Positions 62,843 to 64,000 of a stretch of 64,000 nt of DNA are shown here, one piece after another. Both the position numbers and the translations under genes were made by a program. Every line of letters begins with the position of its first letter. Positions within the stretch are counted from its first letter, which is position 1. The notes beneath the pieces are model-generated. The model saw nothing but the letters and a program-made list of their open reading frames with translations. It was not told the DNA's origin and made no database searches. Source of the stretch: Micropterix aruncella (lineage: Eukaryota; Arthropoda; Insecta; Lepidoptera; Micropterigidae); contig CALYMY010000069.1 in assembly GCA_944548615.1 (NCBI GenBank), forward strand, positions 62,001 through 126,000. Reading direction: 5' to 3'.

Positions 62843-64000
62843 GAACATAGAAATTGTTATGAATAAATGTCATTTTTCGAAAAAGACCGTGATAGAGTAA
62901 ATAAAACGCGTTACGGTGTTTGGGCATAACGAAGGCCTTTGAAATCTCTACGAAATGGCATTTTCGAAATTTTGACATTTTGAAATTTTTTATATAAACT
63001 TTCATTTTGAACATAGAAATTGTTATGAAAAAATCACATTTTTCACAAAAGAACGAGATAGAGTAAACCTACGCGTTGCGGTCTTTGGCGAGATCGACAC
63101 CCCGCTTAAGCTCTACAAAATGGCATTTTTGAAATTTTGACTTTTTGAAAATTTTATATAAAATTTCATTTTAAACATAGAAATTATTATGAAAAAATCA
63201 TATTTTTCGAAAAAGATCGTGATAGAGTAAACCTATAGGGTTACGGCGTTCGGACAGAACGACGGCCTTGGTAATCTCTACAAAATGGCATTTTCGAAAT
63301 TTTGACATTTTGAAAAATTTTATATAAAATTTCATTTTAAACATAGAAATTGTTATGAAAAAATCACATTTTTCGAAAAAGATCGTGATAGAGTAAACCT
63401 ATAGGGTTACGGCGTTCGGACAGAACGACGGCCTTGGTAATCTCTACAAAATGGCATTTTCGAAATTTTGACATTTTGAAATTTTTTATATAAACTTTCA
63501 TTTTGAACATAGAAATTGTTATGAAAAAATCACATTTTTCGAAATAAATCGAGATAGAGTAAACCTACCGCGTTGCGGTCTTTGGCGAGATCGACACCCC
63601 GCTTAAGCTCTACAAAATGGCATTTTTGAAATTTTGACATTTTGAAAAATTTTATATAAAATTTCATTTTAAACATAGAAATTATAATGAAAAAATCACA
63701 TTTTCGAAAAAGATCGTGATAGAGTAAACCTATAGCGTTACGGCGTTCGGACAGAACCACGGCCTTGGTAATCTCTACGAAATGGCATTTTCGAAATTTT
63801 GACATTTTGAAATTTTTTATATAAACTTTCATTTTGAACATAGAAATTGTTATGAATAAATGACATTTTTCGAAAAAGACCGTGATAGAGTAAACCTACC
63901 GCGTTGCGGTCTTTGGCTAGATCGACACCCCGCTTAAGCTCTACAAAATGGCATTTTTGAAATTTTGACATTTTGAAAAATTTTATATAAAATTTCATTT
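62843..64000 (+). repeat. Unit 16: 166-bp satellite, cut by the window end
   Basis: Monomers 1-6 are complete and monomer 7 is cut off by the end of the window. Further 1-bp deletions occur near 63071, 63150 and 63701. The long minus-strand frames over 63530-63998 are by-products of these indels joining repeat frames. Confidence 0.95.

Larger units (their letters stand above)
1..64000 (+). repeat. Higher-order tandem array, about 4.03-kb unit, 16 units
   Basis: The block that occurs once per unit recurs at spacings of 4030, 4037, 4196, 4030, 3864, 4030, 3554, 3435, 3746, 3746, 4408, 4030, 5101, 4032 and 4027 bp, always in the same orientation. Each unit is a ~716-bp non-repeated block, a 119-bp minisatellite and a 166-bp satellite. 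Departures from 4030 are explained by +166 (unit 3), -166 (unit 5), -4x119 (unit 7), -5x119 (unit 8), a 284-bp net deletion (units 9 and 10), +6x119 minus 4 minus 2x166 (unit 11) and +9x119 (unit 13), plus indels of a few bases. Neither array edge is in the window. This organisation is typical of pericentromeric or other heterochromatic satellite, but location cannot be read from the sequence. Confidence 0.98.

Noticed and set aside
1..64000. tRNA, rRNA or other structured RNA genes
   Set aside because: No tRNA A/B box pair, rRNA core or snRNA motif was recognised in the repeat unit.

Overview
The whole window lies inside one eukaryotic tandem array. No ordinary gene-dense sequence and no array edge is visible. 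A unit of about 4.03 kb repeats head to tail sixteen times, with partial units at both ends. Successive units start near 421, 4451, 8488, 12684, 16714, 20578, 24608, 28162, 31597, 35343, 39089, 43497, 47527, 52628, 56660 and 60687. The copies are almost identical; most differences are whole sub-repeats gained or lost. Spliceosomal signals (polypyrimidine tract plus AG, and AG|GTACGT), nested satellites and the absence of bacterial gene organisation point to a eukaryote, probably an animal. The sequence alone does not fix the taxon, and no telomere or rDNA sequence is present.

Each unit has the same layout. (1) A block of about 716 bp that occurs once per unit. It carries three related modules of about 65-68 bp, each with a TTTATCGATTT box followed by an RFX X-box-like dyad; the first two dyads fit the X-box consensus exactly. 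After an AT-rich, pyrimidine-rich stretch comes a good 3' splice site, then a short exon with an ATG in strong context (40 codons, phase 0), then a good 5' splice site. (2) Twelve bases after that 5' splice site begins a minisatellite of 119-bp repeats, normally 12 copies (range 7-21), with a 5-copy sub-order marked by a diagnostic variant copy. (3) A satellite of 166-bp AT-rich monomers follows, normally 11 plus a 45-bp stub (range 9-12). Three monomer classes occur in the order C-A-B-B-A-B-A-B-B-A-C. The next unit follows directly.

Fourteen of sixteen units keep the complete exon. Units 9 and 10 share a 291-bp deletion with a 7-bp filler that removes the third module, the acceptor, the ATG and the first 11 codons. 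Length differences between units are explained almost entirely by integer numbers of 119-bp or 166-bp repeats, as expected from unequal exchange or replication slippage. The open frames on the minus strand over the 119-bp and 166-bp arrays are by-products of repetition, not genes.

The most interesting reading is a higher-order satellite in which every unit carries a promoter-like element and a splice-competent 5' coding exon of an unrecognised gene. It may be an amplified 5' end of a host gene or of a mobile element. Whether it is transcribed or spliced cannot be decided from sequence alone.
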